DNA of 64,000 nucleotides, taken from contig JAFBJZ010000772.1 in assembly GCA_016785225.1 (NCBI GenBank), positions 3,658,001 through 3,722,000 on the forward strand, in the 5' to 3' direction. Positions 62,140-64,000 of this stretch are shown here, piece after piece. Position numbers and translations under genes: made by a program. The notes beneath the pieces were generated by a model. It was not told the origin of the DNA and ran no database searches. It saw only the letters and a list, made by a program, of their open reading frames with translations. The DNA comes from Psettodes erumei (lineage: Eukaryota; Chordata; Actinopteri; Pleuronectiformes; Psettodidae). Within the stretch, counting starts at the first letter, position 1. The number at the start of each line of letters is the position of its first letter.

Positions 62140-64000
62140 AAAAAGTATAGAAGTGGGGATAAAGTGAGTAAAACAGGCATGTAAATATCAAAGAGAACTG
62201 TGAGCTGATGGCTGATGGCACTGTTTTTCTCAATTGTATTCATTTTCCCCTCACACAGTTCTAACACTTTAAGACAACACTCTGGAGAGGGATGGATGCA
62301 GACAAGGATAGAGTTAACACATGCTGCACGATGAAGTCAGAATAAAGAGGCCTCTATTAGTCCTCTAATCACACAGAAGTCACGACAATGGCCCTTCACG
62401 GTGCAGCACAAAGGCAGAAGGAACAAATAAAGGAAACACAAGTGGATACAAAAAGCACAGAGGAAAAAGAAGCAGGGCATTGGAGAGAGGAGATAAAAGA
62501 CAGGGGAGAGATGAATTGATGTTCATCTTTCAGGTCTTGTCTTTAGCTTTAGTGTCATCTACTTCCACGGCATGGCTCCAGGCTTTGCATATTTACATAT
62601 TTATTTTATTTCCATAACAATTTGCATAATTGCCATAATGAAAACTGTGCCCTGCCAATGCTTTGTGGTACGTGAACTTCAAGTGAACCTGAAATGACCT
62701 GAAATATCTCAACAGGCACTGAATCCCAGTGTGTCCATATGAGACAGTATTTTCTCATTTTCCTCTATCTTTACCTCTTGCCAATCATCTGGGGATTTTT
62801 TTTCCATTTTTCTTTTTTTTGTGGCCTCTCACTGCCCCCATGCACAACTGACCCGCCACAGCACCAGCATGAAAGGTGCGGAATGTATTACCAATGCACA
62901 TGTTTGCACGCCTGTGTGTGACCTACTGTTCCCCGTCTGAAAGCATAAGGACCTTGCTATCTGATCTACCCCATCTGCTATCAAGATCAAGACAGGTAAT
63001 GTTTAAACCCAGGGGAGAACTCCCTTTATCTTCCTGTCTCTCTCAATCTGTCTCTCCCTCATCTGTTTTACACTCATTCACACACACAGATGCATGTGCT
63101 CATACACCACTGTGCCAGGATACAGAGCACTTGTAATTGAGATATCTGCCAGAGTGTACACTGACTGACATCATTCATCCATCTGTAACAAATGACGATG
63201 AGGAGCAAGGTCAACGTTCTTTCTCCTGCCCTCTCTAACCCTGGAGGGTCTTTTGTGTCGCTTTGCCCTGATCTCTGAATCTAGTCCACAACACTAAGTA
63301 CATGCTCACAAGGTACAGTAAGCTCTATTTTTTCCTCCTTGTCTGGCTCAAGGGTACTCCTTCTGGCCTTGAAGGTTAGCTGGATTGCAGGTCTTCAAAA
63401 TCAGGTACACATTAGATTGGATTTGCCTTGGTGACATTTCAGCAGCTAACATAGTAGAGAGTACATGCTGCCACATATGGCAGGAGGACAAGCAGGACCT
63501 TACCTTCAGTGTAAACAACAGATACTGTGGACTTAAGGTACTGTCAGCCATCATGGCTTCACTGAATCATTTCCACAGAGCTATTTTGGCAGTTGCATGG
63601 TGGGAAACGTGGCTCAATGTGCCTTAGAATTGTTTTAGTTTATACAAAGTTGAAATGTCATTTCTTCAGCAAATTTCATTTTGATGTCAGAAAATGCATT
63701 TAAATGCCACCCCACAGCTTAGCTTTAAAAGAATGACTCTGCCTCCAGGAATGGCAAGTAGAGCTTTTTGATTATTAACAACATTCTGCTGTTAGTTAGT
63801 GTGAGAACCAATTTGAGTTTCTTTTGGATACTCTACCTACAGGGCACGACGACATTTCATCCCAATCTTATTTGTCAAAGCAAACCCAGTTGTAACATTG
63901 AAGCCTTCCACTAAAGCAGCAGTTGGCACAGGCCAGTACATCATGTAAACTTTTGATGGGTGCATATGCACTCCAGGCAAACTCAGTGGACACTCGGAGG

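Larger units (their letters stand above)
56108..64000. other. Non-coding region, no gene recognised
   Basis: AT-rich. Contains (GT)n/(AG)n at 56433-56490 and (CTAT)n at 62108-62139. Several stretches are rich in homeodomain/POU-like words (for example 59080-59220, 60100-60140, 62575-62645), as in vertebrate conserved non-coding elements, but conservation cannot be judged from one sequence. No gene or RNA recognised. Confidence 0.5.

Noticed and set aside
1..64000. snd1 exons on the plus strand
   Set aside because: Expected nearby from mammalian synteny, but no stretch gave a recognisable staphylococcal-nuclease-like or Tudor-domain exon by eye, so none is annotated.

Overview
The window looks like teleost fish nuclear DNA, probably percomorph. 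The evidence is a single vertebrate-type gene in a large AT-rich non-coding landscape, dense (CA)n/(GT)n/(GA)n/(TA)n microsatellites, and decayed copies of fish-type interspersed repeats (Tc1-like DNA transposons, an L2-like LINE, LINE 3' tails). There are no operons, phage genes, CRISPR arrays or other prokaryotic features.

One protein-coding gene is firmly supported: an intact, intronless 666-codon ORF on the minus strand (24833-26833). It encodes a netrin-G ligand, best matched to LRRC4 (NGL-2). This is a type I synaptic adhesion protein with signal peptide, LRRNT, about nine LRRs, LRRCT, one Ig domain, a transmembrane segment and a C-terminal PDZ ligand. Just 5' of it on the sense strand lie two short upstream ORFs, one ending on an AUGA overlap with the lrrc4 start. 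Beyond them are a candidate short 5'-UTR intron (26955-27108) and a CpG-enriched, strongly strand-asymmetric polypurine/polypyrimidine block (about 27.5-28.6 kb) that probably holds the promoter. A candidate poly(A) signal lies about 500 nt past the stop codon.

Layout: 1-7.9 kb is non-coding with a repeat fragment at the very start. A LINE 3' tail lies at 8.0-8.3 kb. A (CA)n/(GT)n inverted pair lies at 13.0-13.2 kb. Two Tc1-like remnants in the same orientation lie at 13.9-15.1 kb. Two perfect short hairpins lie at 15.9 and 16.4 kb. An L2-like reverse-transcriptase relic lies at 19.0-19.3 kb, and a long (AT)n tract at 22.95-23.04 kb. lrrc4 and its regulatory flank occupy about 24.3-28.7 kb. 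The rest, 28.7-64 kb, is non-coding, with scattered microsatellites, repeat fragments at 39.1, 43.6-44.1, 48.5 and 56.0 kb, and an isolated CpG-rich block at 53.0-53.4 kb.

In mammals LRRC4 sits antisense inside an intron of SND1. If synteny holds, much of this window could be a large snd1 intron on the plus strand, but I found no snd1 exon by eye. I saw no new multi-gene system. The most interesting items are the uORF arrangement at lrrc4, the isolated CpG block and the two perfect hairpins.
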